Shown here piece after piece: positions 16,343 through 24,882 of a DNA stretch of 38,615 bases. A program made the translations under genes and the position numbers. The DNA is taken from NCBI RefSeq assembly GCF_030693405.1, contig NZ_JAUYAW010000018.1, positions 1-38,615 on the forward strand. The letters run 5' to 3'. Position 1 is the stretch's first letter; each line of letters starts with the position of its first letter. Under the pieces are notes generated by a model. The model was not told the DNA's origin. It searched no databases and was given only the letters and a program-made list of their open reading frames with translations. This DNA comes from Phenylobacterium sp. Lineage in GTDB: Bacteria; Pseudomonadota; Alphaproteobacteria; Caulobacterales; Caulobacteraceae.

Positions 16343-17748
16343 GGGGCGGTCTCCCGGCGGCTCCAACGCAGGCGGCGGCGCAGGCGTCCATAGGGCGGAT
16401 CGAGCGCCAGATAGAGCAGTCCGGCCATGGCGGCGAGATCGAGATAGTAGAGGTAGCGGTAGTCGCAGGCGATGGAGATCACGGCGAAGCTGGCCGCGAA
16501 CGCCAGGGCCGAGAGCAGCATGGCGGCGATCACCACATCGGCGGACTCGCGCCGCCACAGCAGCACGCCGGCGCTCACCAGGGCCACCAGCGCAAAGAAG
16601 ACGTGGGAGAAGAGCGGCGTATCCAGGAACCAGGTGCTGTAATTGAAAAGAGCCTGGTCCGAAGGCTCCATCAAGGGGGCGATCCCCAGGCCCGTGGTCA
16701 GGGTCTCTGGCCCGGCCACACCCACATAGACCGGCAGACAGGAGTCGATTTTCGGGGTCGCGAACACCCATCGAAACACGTCCCAGCGGTGTTTCAGATA
16801 GGCGTCGGGATGCTGGGTCAGGATAGCGCTCCACTGGGCGAACACCACCTCATTGGGCAGGGCCCAGAGGGCCAGGCCGAGCTCGTTGTCCTGGCCGAGA
16901 TAGTCCATCCGCACGGGCGTATAGAGCGCCGAGCCCCGATGGCGGATCAGCTGTTCGGCGACAGGATCGTGATGCCGGATGACGTCAAGCGGCAGGGTGG
17001 GCTTGATCGCACTGGCGCCAACGATGTCGTAGTGGGCGAGGATGCGCAGGCCTCGAGCGCCGGCCATGTCCGGACCGGCCTGCGGGGGCTGGGCCAACAC
17101 CCCCATGAGCGCCGACAGGGCGAGGGTCGCCATCAGCCCCCCCGCGCCCCAGACGAAGCTCGACCTCCACCGGCCCCGTCCGTACGCCACCCAGGCGAGG
17201 GCCAGAGCGCCGAATAAGGGGGCGATCAGACCGTTCTGGCGCACCTGGGCGGCTGCGGCGAAGGCCAGCAGCGCTCCGGCCAGCGCCCACCAGGGGCGAC
17301 GCGGGCCATCCCAGGCGCTCACGGCCTGGGCCAGGCAGGCGAACCCCGCCAGGGCCAGGTTGGCGAAGAACACGTCCTTCCAGACCACCCCCTGATAGAT
17401 GAGCAGGTTGGGCGTCAGGACCATCATCGCCGCCAGTATGACGGCCCCCCAGGAGACCTGCCGTCGCAGCGAGCGAAGCGACAGGAGGCTGCCCGTCACC
17501 AGAAAACCGCTGAAGGCGAGATAGAGCCCGGTCCCCGGGATCAGCCGATCAAAGGCGCCCAGAACCCATGCATAGAGCGCAGGGCCGATCGACTCGCGAA
17601 CCTGGTTGCGCCCTTCATGCAGCTGGATCAGCGAGTCGTAGGACAGATGGCCCGGCGCATTGGCCGCCAGCATGATGACGTAGCCGGTGAGCAGAACGAC
17701 CCCAAGCGCCTTGCTGGCGCTGAGTCCGAGCCTAAGATCTATCTTCAT
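16339..17748 (-). CDS. polytopic membrane glycosyltransferase-like protein (GT-C fold suspected)
   Basis: The 469-residue product has roughly ten hydrophobic segments. Near the first external loop it carries YDSLIQLHEGRNQ, and later YQGVVWKDVFFANL; acidic residues in early loops are usual for GT-C enzymes that use polyprenyl-phosphate sugars. A long soluble loop lies at about residues 255-370. ATG 17748 has AGGGGG seven bases upstream and gives a proper first membrane helix; the in-frame extension to 17853 is rejected. It forms an operon with the lipoprotein. With GtrA (21928) and the GT2-like membrane protein (19756) it could complete a Gtr-type glycan-modifying set. Family assignment is tentative. 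Confidence 0.65.
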   Translation of the reverse strand: MKIDLRLGLSASKALGVVLLTGYVIMLAANAPGHLSYDSLIQLHEGRNQVRESIGPALYAWVLGAFDRLIPGTGLYLAFSGFLVTGSLLSLRSLRRQVSWGAVILAAMMVLTPNLLIYQGVVWKDVFFANLALAGFACLAQAVSAWDGPRRPWWALAGALLAFAAAAQVRQNGLIAPLFGALALAWVAYGRGRWRSSFVWGAGGLMATLALSALMGVLAQPPQAGPDMAGARGLRILAHYDIVGASAIKPTLPLDVIRHHDPVAEQLIRHRGSALYTPVRMDYLGQDNELGLALWALPNEVVFAQWSAILTQHPDAYLKHRWDVFRWVFATPKIDSCLPVYVGVAGPETLTTGLGIAPLMEPSDQALFNYSTWFLDTPLFSHVFFALVALVSAGVLLWRRESADVVIAAMLLSALAFAASFAVISIACDYRYLYYLDLAAMAGLLYLALDPPYGRLRRRLRWSRRETAP

Positions 17749-17957
17749 GGCCGGTCCCCCTGGCGCCTCTCCTACGACTGGCGCTCGCCAACGGGAAGGG
17801 ACATTTGCGCGCCTGCGACCCTGGGTTGGGACCCCGCAAGCTGGTCCGGGCAAGCTGGAAGCTGGCGTCAGGAGAAGCTATGAGTCTTCCCGCATCGCGC
17901 CGGGCGGGGTTAAGCGAGGCCACACAGACCTTTTGACGAATATCGGGAGCGACATGG

Positions 17958-18908
17958 ATGGACGCTTTGATCGGCTCCACCGGTTTCGTCGGAGGCGCGC
18001 TATCTCGGCGTCATGCATTCGGAGCGGCGTTCAACAGCGCGACGATCACTGAGGCGCGGGGGCGGCGGTTCGATACGGTCGTCTGCGCCGCGGCGCCGGG
18101 GTCCATGTTTGAGGCCAACCGCTTTCCTGATCGCGACCGGGACCGGCTGCAGAATCTGATGGATCACCTCCGGACCATCGAGGCGGAAACCTTCGTTCTC
18201 ATCTCCACCATCGCGGTCCTGGGGGATGGCGGCTTGCAGGCCGATGAGAGCTGCGCCGCGTTCGAGACCGGAAAGGCCTATGGCCGACATCGCCGGGAGC
18301 TGGAAAGCTTCTGCGCTGAGCGCTTCGAGCGCTGCCTTATCATCAGGGCTCCGGCCTTGTTCGGGACCGGGCTGCGCAAGAACTTCCTGTTCGACATTCT
18401 CAACCCGGCGCCTTCGATGCTGAGCGAGGCCCGGTTGCAGGACCTGAAGGCGGCCCTGCCGGCCTCCCTCCGGGCGGGCCTGGACCGATTCTACGCCTGG
18501 GATGCGTCGCTGGGCCTGTTTGTGATCGACCGCACGGGCCTTGAGGCCTCAGGGGAACGACGGCTCTACGACGCCGCCATCACCGAGTCCGGGTTGTCGG
18601 CCGTGCAGTTCACCCATCCCCGGTCCACCTTCCAGTACTACGGGGTGGACAACCTCTGGAGGGATATTGGCCTCGGGCTGGCGCGGGGCCTTCGGATCCT
18701 CCATCTCGCGCCGCCGCCGCTGGAAGCCGGGGCGATCTTCGCCGCCCTGACCCAGCAGCCGATGCCAGACAATGGCGCGACGATCCACCATGAGGACATG
18801 TGGACCCGCCACCCTGACCTGTGGGGCATGCCCGGTCCCTATATGACGGACGGCGACGACGTCATGTCGTCGGTGAAGCGGTTCCACGCCGCCGGGGGCC
18901 AGGGTTGA
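17958..18908 (+). CDS. NAD(P)-dependent sugar epimerase/dehydratase-like SDR protein
   Basis: The 316-residue product opens MDALIGSTGFVGGAL, a GxxGxxG Rossmann nucleotide-binding loop, and has VLISTIAVLGDGG where extended SDRs carry the catalytic Ser/Thr. AYGRHRRELE offers a Tyr-x3-Arg rather than the usual Tyr-x3-Lys, so the active site is atypical. GGGAG (17945-17949) sits 8 bases before ATG 17958. It overlaps the next gene at TTGA, and the SDR, TIM-barrel and GT2-like genes run as a coupled set. Likely role: making or modifying a nucleotide sugar for the local glycan. Substrate unknown. Confidence 0.7.
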   Translation: MDALIGSTGFVGGALSRRHAFGAAFNSATITEARGRRFDTVVCAAAPGSMFEANRFPDRDRDRLQNLMDHLRTIEAETFVLISTIAVLGDGGLQADESCAAFETGKAYGRHRRELESFCAERFERCLIIRAPALFGTGLRKNFLFDILNPAPSMLSEARLQDLKAALPASLRAGLDRFYAWDASLGLFVIDRTGLEASGERRLYDAAITESGLSAVQFTHPRSTFQYYGVDNLWRDIGLGLARGLRILHLAPPPLEAGAIFAALTQQPMPDNGATIHHEDMWTRHPDLWGMPGPYMTDGDDVMSSVKRFHAAGGQG

Positions 18909-19759
18909 AGCTCGCCGTCTCTAACATCGCATGGCTTCCCGCCCAGCGGGACGACGCCTATGGCCTGCTCGCCGCCCATGGCGTCAGGGGCCTGGAGATC
19001 GCCCCGAAGCTGCTGTTCGCCGACGCGCAGGACGCCTTCGCGCCAAGCCCGGACGAGGCCGACCGCGCCCTTGACGCCCTCCAGAGCGCGGGGCTGGAGC
19101 TGGTGTCCATGCAGGCGCTCCTGTTCGGCGCTGAAGGGGCGGCCCTGTTTCAGGATGAGATCGGGCGTGAGCGGCTCATGGCGGCGATGGTCCGCGTCAT
19201 CGGCCTGGCCGGACGCTTCGGCATCCCCAACCTTGTCTTCGGGTCGCCCGGTCCAAGGAACATCCCCGAGGGGCTGGCGCCAGCCGCGGCCGATGGCATC
19301 GCCATGGACGTCTTTCGCCGGCTGGGAGACGAGGCCGCCGCGGCGCAGACGATCCTGGCGCTCGAGCCCAATCCGGCGGCCTATGGCACCAACTTCCTGA
19401 ATCTCTTTGATGAGACCGAGGACTTTGTTCGCCGGCTGGACCACCCCGCGATCCGACTGATTCTCGACGCCGGGGCGCTGATCATGAATGACGAGCTGGA
19501 TGTTCTCGACCGTCTGTCGGCCGACCAGGTCCAGCGCATCAGCCATGTCCATCTCAGCGAGCCGCAACTCGCGCCAGCCCCTGCAGACCCGCTGACGGCG
19601 AGCCGGATCCTCCGATCAATGCGCGGGGCCGGTTACGAGGGATGGTTCTCGATCGAAATGCGCGCCCCGCCGGGGGGGCTGGACGATCTCGACCGGGCCC
19701 TGACCCGCCTGGGGGCGGCGGTCGCCCTCGCGACCGGTCAGGACGGGGAGGCGTCATGA
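18905..19759 (+). CDS. sugar phosphate isomerase/epimerase-like TIM barrel protein
   Basis: The 284-residue product fits the xylose isomerase-like/AP endonuclease 2 TIM-barrel superfamily, with RGLEIAPKLLF after strand 2, LALEPNP with a candidate metal-binding Glu, IRLILDAGALIMND, and RISHVHLSEPQLAP with a His/Glu pair. These positions commonly bind a divalent metal. The start is TTG 18905, overlapping the previous stop as TTGA and preceded by CCAGGG; the in-frame ATG at 18821 would overlap the SDR gene by 88 bases. Its stop overlaps the following ATG by 4. Probably acts on a sugar precursor in the cytoplasm. Confidence 0.72.
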   Translation: MKLAVSNIAWLPAQRDDAYGLLAAHGVRGLEIAPKLLFADAQDAFAPSPDEADRALDALQSAGLELVSMQALLFGAEGAALFQDEIGRERLMAAMVRVIGLAGRFGIPNLVFGSPGPRNIPEGLAPAAADGIAMDVFRRLGDEAAAAQTILALEPNPAAYGTNFLNLFDETEDFVRRLDHPAIRLILDAGALIMNDELDVLDRLSADQVQRISHVHLSEPQLAPAPADPLTASRILRSMRGAGYEGWFSIEMRAPPGGLDDLDRALTRLGAAVALATGQDGEAS

Positions 19760-20751
19760 CGGGCGAGCGTCGTGAGGACATCCTGGTGTCGGTGTGTTTC
19801 GCCGACGCTGAGTTCGACAAGGCAGGCTATGCGGCCCTCACACAGATGGCCGAGAGGCTGGCCGAGCGGTTCCGCTACTGGGAGATTCTGATCCTGGACG
19901 ATGGGGCCCAGCGGCACATGGAGGACCACCTCCTGTGCTCGGTCGAGAACCTGCGCCTCCTGCGCACCAGCGCGGGCCTGCCCTTCTACCGCCGCCGGGT
20001 GACGGTCGCCTCTGAGGCCATTGGCGATCTGGTTCTGCTGACCGCAGCCGAAGAGGTCGGTCAGATCGACGCCATCGCCATGCTGACCGCCGCCGAACAG
20101 GAGAGCGCCATCGTCGTGGCGCGCAAGCCCGGCTGGAGCGCCCTGAACCCGCCCCTGCGGGTCCTTGGGCGAACAGCGGGCTTTGAGGTCAATGCGCTGG
20201 ACATGCTGAGTTCGGTTTTTCCCCGCACCCAGCTCAACCGGCTCCTGGCGCGGACGGATCGAGAGCTGGCCGTCCGCTTCCCGCCCGCCGACGGCCTCAC
20301 CCCGGTGATCTGGCAGACCTGCCCCACCGCCGTGGCCAAGACCAGGTCGCTGCGTGAGACGCGCCGGCGGTTCACCCTGCTGCACCGGCTCCTGATCAGC
20401 TCGTCGCCGCGCGTCCTGGCCCTGCTCGGCCTCGGTTCCATGCTGGTGGTGGTCTTCGCCCTCGCCTACATCGCCTACGCCATTCTCGTCTGGCTGGCCG
20501 TCGATGATGTGCAGTCTGGCTGGCTGACCACCTCGGTGGTCCTGGGATCGACAACAGCCTTCCTCGGAATGGCGATTTTCGGCCTTTCCATCGGCCTCCA
20601 GAATATCATTGAGATGCTCTCCAACACGACAAACGACGTGGTTCTTGAAGAGCGCAGCGCCGTGGACCTGTTCGGCCGTGTCATCGAGGAATTGAATGTC
20701 GAGATCGGCGCCGGCCCGTCGCATTCCCCGGCGCCCCGGACGAAGCGATAG
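19756..20751 (+). CDS. GT2-like membrane protein, probably catalytically degenerate
   Basis: The 331-residue product resembles GtrB/dolichyl-phosphate sugar synthase-type GT2 proteins in layout: N-terminal GT-A-like domain with ILILDDGA, then two membrane helices (about residues 225-250 and 260-285) and a short cytoplasmic tail. The usual second metal-binding motif of the family (D-x-D followed by Q/H-P) is not apparent; the matching place reads LTAAEEVGQIDA. It may have lost catalysis or use a different chemistry. ATG 19756 overlaps the preceding stop by 4 bases. Context (SDR, isomerase, GtrA, second GT2) points to glycan modification. Confidence 0.6.
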   Translation: MTGERREDILVSVCFADAEFDKAGYAALTQMAERLAERFRYWEILILDDGAQRHMEDHLLCSVENLRLLRTSAGLPFYRRRVTVASEAIGDLVLLTAAEEVGQIDAIAMLTAAEQESAIVVARKPGWSALNPPLRVLGRTAGFEVNALDMLSSVFPRTQLNRLLARTDRELAVRFPPADGLTPVIWQTCPTAVAKTRSLRETRRRFTLLHRLLISSSPRVLALLGLGSMLVVVFALAYIAYAILVWLAVDDVQSGWLTTSVVLGSTTAFLGMAIFGLSIGLQNIIEMLSNTTNDVVLEERSAVDLFGRVIEELNVEIGAGPSHSPAPRTKR

Positions 20752-20769
20752 GTCGAAAGAACGGCTTGG

Positions 20770-21900
20770 GTGAGAAAGTACGATTTCGTCATCATTGGCG
20801 GCGGCTTTTATGGCTGCAATCTCGCCCTGTTCCTGAGGTCGATCTCTTCGAACATTTTGCTCATTGAGGCTGGCGAAGACCTGATGACCCGCGCGTCACG
20901 GGTGAACCAGGCCCGCATTCATACGGGATTTCACTATCCCCGCAGCGCCGTCACGGCAGTGAAGTCGATGGTGCTGCATGAAAAGTTCGCCGCCGACTAT
21001 CCCGAGGCGGTGGTCAGCAATTTTCAGATGCTCTACGGGATCGCGCGCCGCAGATCGCGGATAAACGCGAACCGCTTCTTCCGCACATTCAAGAGCATGG
21101 GCTCTCCGATCGAGGTCGCCAACACCTCGCAGTCAGCCTTGTTCGACGATACGATGATCGAGGCCGTATTCAACTGCACAGAGTACGCCTTTGACTACCG
21201 CGTGCTTCAGGGCCTCCTCGCCACACGCCTCGACAATATTGGCCTGGAGGTGCGTCTCAACACTGAAGTGACGGAACTTGAGGACCGGGCCGAAGCGGTC
21301 ATCGTCAGGCTGGCCAGTGGTGAGGAGATCGAGGCGGGCCATGTTTTCAATGTGACCTACTCACAGATCAACCATGTGCTGCGAGCCGGAAAACTGCCTG
21401 AAGCCCGGTTGAAACACGAGCTGGTCGAGATCGCGCTCATCGAGCCGCCGGCCCAGCTGGACGGCTACGCCGTGACGATCATGGACGGCCCGTTCATGTC
21501 GACCATGCCCTACCCCGCCGAGGCGCTCTATTCGCTCACCCATGTCCGCTATACGCCGCAGATGAGCTGGACCGACGCCAGCACCTCTCGCTCCCCCTAC
21601 GAGATCTTGGCGGGCGCCGCGCCCGAGACCCGCTATCGTCACATGATCCTGGATTCACAGCGCTATGTGCCCTGCCTGGCGAACGCGGCCTGGGTGAGGT
21701 CGATCTATGATGTGAAGACTGTGCTTCTGAAGAACGAAGCTGACGACGGCCGGCCCATCCTCTACCAGCGGCAACCTCGGGACTCGCGGGTGATCTCGAT
21801 CATGGGCGGCAAGATCGACAACATATATGACCTGTTCGAACTCATTCGCACGACCCATCCCGAATGGTCCTTGGCCGATGACCGCCACCTGTTTTCCTGA
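20770..21900 (+). CDS. FAD-dependent oxidoreductase (DAO-like)
   Basis: The 376-residue product starts with a dinucleotide-binding loop YDFVIIGGGFYGCNLA (GxGxxG type) and an acidic ribose-binding residue in ILLIEAGED, followed by NQARIHTGFHYPRS. This resembles D-amino-acid-oxidase/glycerol-3-phosphate-dehydrogenase-type flavoproteins. A late MGGKIDNIYDL may be the C-terminal FAD contact. The start is GTG 20770. Base use appears a little less GC-rich than in neighbours, which could reflect transfer. In this setting it may oxidise a sugar or lipid-linked intermediate; no specific reaction can be assigned. Confidence 0.75.
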   Translation: MRKYDFVIIGGGFYGCNLALFLRSISSNILLIEAGEDLMTRASRVNQARIHTGFHYPRSAVTAVKSMVLHEKFAADYPEAVVSNFQMLYGIARRRSRINANRFFRTFKSMGSPIEVANTSQSALFDDTMIEAVFNCTEYAFDYRVLQGLLATRLDNIGLEVRLNTEVTELEDRAEAVIVRLASGEEIEAGHVFNVTYSQINHVLRAGKLPEARLKHELVEIALIEPPAQLDGYAVTIMDGPFMSTMPYPAEALYSLTHVRYTPQMSWTDASTSRSPYEILAGAAPETRYRHMILDSQRYVPCLANAAWVRSIYDVKTVLLKNEADDGRPILYQRQPRDSRVISIMGGKIDNIYDLFELIRTTHPEWSLADDRHLFS

Positions 21901-21927
21901 AATCGCCGCCGCGTTGACGGGCCTGTC

Positions 21928-22323
21928 TTGATCCAGCTGACGTCCCAGCTGCTTCGGTTCGGCGTCGTGGCCGTGGCTGGACTGGTCGTCGATCTCGGCG
22001 TCGCCATGGCCCTTTCCACCGGGGCCGGCTGGCCATTGACCCTCGCCGCTGCCTGCGGCTTCGCCGCCGGGGCGGGGTTGAACTATGTCCTGAACCTCAG
22101 GTGGACCTTCAGGGTTCAAGGGTCTGCCGGCGTCCCAGGACGGATCGCCGCCTATGCCCTCACCCTGGGCGCCACCCTTCTCACCCGGCTGCTGGTGGTC
22201 AAGGCGCTGGAGCCCATGGCCGGAGGGAGCCTGGTCGGGCCGCTCGGCGTCCTGGTCGCGGCGACCGGGGTCTCCTTCTTCGTCAACTTCTTCCTGAGCA
22301 AGCGGTTCGTCTTCAAACCGTGA
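21928..22323 (+). CDS. GtrA family membrane protein
   Basis: The 131-residue product has four hydrophobic helices and the family's opening pattern QLLRFGVVAVAGLVVDLG. The conserved FAAGAGLNYVLNLRWTF and FFVNFFLSKRFVF at the ends of helices 2 and 4 are typical GtrA features. GtrA proteins are thought to help flip polyprenyl-phosphate-linked sugars across the inner membrane. The start is TTG 21928 (no better codon in frame). Its stop shares GTGA with the next gene's probable GTG start, suggesting coupled translation with the GT2. Confidence 0.88.
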   Translation: MIQLTSQLLRFGVVAVAGLVVDLGVAMALSTGAGWPLTLAAACGFAAGAGLNYVLNLRWTFRVQGSAGVPGRIAAYALTLGATLLTRLLVVKALEPMAGGSLVGPLGVLVAATGVSFFVNFFLSKRFVFKP

Positions 22324-23159
22324 AAAGGTATCTCGAGTTGAGCCTGCCCATGAAAAGCTCACCCCCCGACCGCGCCACATGGCGTCTCCCCGAGCATGAC
22401 GTCCTCTGCCTCGGCCCCCGCCGCCACGACCATGCTCTGGTCATTCCCGTGATCAATGAAGGGACGCGGATTCAGCGGCAGCTGCAGGAGATCAAGGCCG
22501 CGAACCTGCCGGTGGACGTCGTCATCGCAGACGGCGGCTCCAGCGACGGCTCGGTGGACCCGGACTTCCTGGCGCAGGTCGGGGTGCGATGCCGGCTTAC
22601 GAAAACCGGCCCAGGCCGCCTCAGCGCGCAGCTGCGAATGGCCTACGCCTGGTGCCTGGACGAGGGCTATCTGGGCCTCGTGACCATGGACGGCAACGGC
22701 AAGGACAATGTCGAAGCCGTCAGCCAGTTCGTCGCGCGCCTGGAGGAGGGCTACGGCTATGTCCAGGGCTCCCGCTACCAACCCGGGGGCGTGGCGGAGA
22801 ACACCCCCCTGGACCGAACCTTGGGCAACCGATGCGTTCACGCACCGATCCTCAGCCTCGCGGCAGGGCGCTGGTTCACCGACACGACCAACGGCTTCCG
22901 CGGCTATTCGAGGGACTATCTGGCCGACCCGCGCCTCGCAGCGTTCAGGGAGGTTTTCTCGAACTATGAGCTTCTCTTCTATCTGACGGTCCGCGCCCAC
23001 CGGCTCGGCTACCGCGTGTGCGAGCTGCCCGTCCGCCGCTCCTATCCGGTCGGCGAGGCGACGCCGACCAAGATTGGCGGCCTCTCAGGCAAGCTCGCCC
23101 TCCTGTCGCAAACGCTCGCCGCGGCCATGGGACAATACAATCCGCCCAGGGGCGAATAA
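22320..23159 (+). CDS. GT2 family glycosyltransferase
   Basis: The 279-residue product is a soluble GT2 enzyme with HALVIPVINEG at the first strand, DVVIADGGSSDGS as the nucleotide-binding motif, LVTMDGNGKDN as the DxD-equivalent, and TNGFRGYSRDYL, the position of the acceptor loop in polyprenyl-phosphate glycosyltransferases. No C-terminal membrane helices are seen. GTG 22320 overlaps the GtrA stop by 4 bases; ATG 22350 (269 residues) is an alternative. Paired with GtrA, it probably makes a lipid-linked sugar that GtrA flips. Confidence 0.83.
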   Translation: MKRYLELSLPMKSSPPDRATWRLPEHDVLCLGPRRHDHALVIPVINEGTRIQRQLQEIKAANLPVDVVIADGGSSDGSVDPDFLAQVGVRCRLTKTGPGRLSAQLRMAYAWCLDEGYLGLVTMDGNGKDNVEAVSQFVARLEEGYGYVQGSRYQPGGVAENTPLDRTLGNRCVHAPILSLAAGRWFTDTTNGFRGYSRDYLADPRLAAFREVFSNYELLFYLTVRAHRLGYRVCELPVRRSYPVGEATPTKIGGLSGKLALLSQTLAAAMGQYNPPRGE

Positions 23160-23246
23160 GAAACAGCGACCCGTCGCCGGGCCAGGCGCCATGCTTGCGC
23201 CGCAAAAATGCACCTGATACCAGCGGCGCTCGCTTTGGGAGACCCT

Positions 23247-24080
23247 ATGGAATCCGGCCAACACATGCTGCGGACCGGACGGCGTGGCACGCTGTTCGAG
23301 TTCAGCATGGCTCTGAGGGACCTCGTCACGTCCTATCATCGCCGGGGACTGGCCTGGTCCCTGGCCTGGCACGACGTGGTCTCCCGCTACCGCGGCTCTA
23401 TCCTCGGTCCATTCTGGATCACCATCTCCATGGGCCTGATGGTCCTGGGGATCGGCCTGCTCTACGCCAAGCTGTTCGGCATCTCGGTGGCCGAGTTCAT
23501 GCCCTATGTGGCCATGGGCATCGTCTTCTTCGGCCTGATGGCCGGGACGATCAACGAGGGGTGCGACACCTTCGTGCAGGCGTCCAGCATGCTCAGCCAG
23601 ACCTCGCTGCCGATGTTCACCTTCATCTGGCGCACAGTGCTGCGAAATCTGATCAACCTCGCCCATCATGCGGTGATCATCGTCGCCGTCATCATCTTCT
23701 TCGGCCTGTGGCGGGTGATGGACGTTCTTCCGGCGCTGGGCGGCCTGTTGCTGACCATCGTCAACCTGGCCTGGATCGCCATGCTGGCGGCTATCGCCTC
23801 AGCCCGCTTCCGGGACATCCCCCAGTTCGTCATGTCGGTGATGCAGTTCGCCATCTTCATGACGCCGGTGTTCTGGAAGCCTGACGCCTTCCCTGATCGC
23901 CATGCTTTCCTGACGCTGAACCCGTTTTACCATATGCTGACCACCATCCGGGCGCCGCTGCTGGGGCAAGAGGCGGACGGACTGTCCTATATCATCCTGG
24001 CCATCATGGCCGTGCTGGGCTGGGCTCTCACCTTCTCGGTCTTCGCCATCACCCGCCGCCGGATCGTCCACTTCCTATGA
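23247..24080 (+). CDS. wzm: ABC-2 type polysaccharide exporter permease (Wzm-like)
   Basis: The 277-residue product is an ABC-2 type permease. A cytoplasmic N-terminus with the coupling segment SLAWHDVVSRYRGSILGPFW is followed by six membrane helices, with FMTPVFWKPD between the last pairs and a terminal basic tail (RRRIVHFL). This is the Wzm/KpsM pattern for export of O-antigen, capsule or teichoic acid chains. ATG 23247 is chosen because GGGAG (23237-23241) precedes it; ATG 23208 is an alternative adding 13 residues. It overlaps the ATPase gene by 4 bases. Confidence 0.9.
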   Translation: MESGQHMLRTGRRGTLFEFSMALRDLVTSYHRRGLAWSLAWHDVVSRYRGSILGPFWITISMGLMVLGIGLLYAKLFGISVAEFMPYVAMGIVFFGLMAGTINEGCDTFVQASSMLSQTSLPMFTFIWRTVLRNLINLAHHAVIIVAVIIFFGLWRVMDVLPALGGLLLTIVNLAWIAMLAAIASARFRDIPQFVMSVMQFAIFMTPVFWKPDAFPDRHAFLTLNPFYHMLTTIRAPLLGQEADGLSYIILAIMAVLGWALTFSVFAITRRRIVHFL

Positions 24081-24826
24081 CCGATGTCTCCATCAAGGTC
24101 ACCGACCTGACCCTGCGCTTCCCGGTCTATGGGGTCGACGCCAAGTCGCTGAAGAAGAACCTGGCCCGGGTGACCGTCGGCGGCCGCCTGGGCGCCTCGA
24201 CCACCGGGGCCACCGAGGTGACCGCGCTGTCGCACCTGAACCTCAACCTGCGGGCCGGCGACCGGCTGGGCCTGATCGGCCACAATGGTTCGGGCAAGAC
24301 CACCCTGCTGCGGGCCCTTTCGGGCGCCTATGAGCCCGATGAGGGTCAGATCGAGGTCCGGGGCCGCATCGCCGCCCTGCTCGACCTGTCGCTCGGGATC
24401 GATCCCTCGGCCACCGGGGTGGACAATATCCGCCTGCGCGGCCGTATCGCCGGCATGTCCTCCAAGGAGATCGAGGACAAGATGGACGAGATCGCCGAGT
24501 TCAGCGGCCTTGGCCCCTTCCTGGCCATGCCCATGAAGACCTATTCGGCGGGCATGCAGGCCAGGCTGGCCTTCGCCGTGGCCACCGCTGTCGAGGCCGA
24601 CGTGCTGCTGATGGACGAGTGGATCTCAGTGGGCGACGCCGATTTCCAGAAGCTGGCCCACCGGCGACTGCTGAACCTAGTGGAGCGGGCCGGCATCCTG
24701 GTGCTGTCGTCGCACGACGCGGGCCTGCTGCGCCTCTACTGCAACAAGGTCATGCGCCTGGAAGGCGGCGTCGCCTCCGAGGTCAAGGACATCCGTCGCC
24801 TCGACGAACTTCTCGCCGCCGCCTGA
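24077..24826 (+). CDS. wzt: ABC polysaccharide exporter ATPase (Wzt/TagH-like, no C-terminal binding domain)
   Basis: The 249-residue product has Walker A GHNGSGKTTLL (~72-82), the shortened signature YSAGMQARLAFAVA, Walker B VLLMDEWISVGD and an H-loop SSHD, all typical of polysaccharide exporter ATPases. It ends shortly after the nucleotide-binding domain, so it lacks the C-terminal carbohydrate-binding domain found in Wzt proteins that recognise a modified chain terminus. Export is therefore probably not cap-dependent. ATG 24077 overlaps the permease stop by 4 bases. Together they form the exporter for the glycan made by this cluster. Confidence 0.92.
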   Translation: MTDVSIKVTDLTLRFPVYGVDAKSLKKNLARVTVGGRLGASTTGATEVTALSHLNLNLRAGDRLGLIGHNGSGKTTLLRALSGAYEPDEGQIEVRGRIAALLDLSLGIDPSATGVDNIRLRGRIAGMSSKEIEDKMDEIAEFSGLGPFLAMPMKTYSAGMQARLAFAVATAVEADVLLMDEWISVGDADFQKLAHRRLLNLVERAGILVLSSHDAGLLRLYCNKVMRLEGGVASEVKDIRRLDELLAAA

Positions 24827-24882
24827 CATTGCCGGGCCCATGGCCCCGCTGTTAGACAGGCGCAGCCGTCGGGAGCTCGCCC

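Noticed and set aside
17930..17957. TTGACG upstream of the SDR gene as a -35 box
   Set aside because: It is only about 20-25 bases from the start codon, leaving no room for a -10 box and ribosome site.
24827..24850. GGGCC/GGCCC hairpin between the ATPase and 761-residue glycosyltransferase genes as a terminator
   Set aside because: The stem is short and no T-run follows, and the genes are co-oriented and 56 bases apart, so they are probably co-transcribed.
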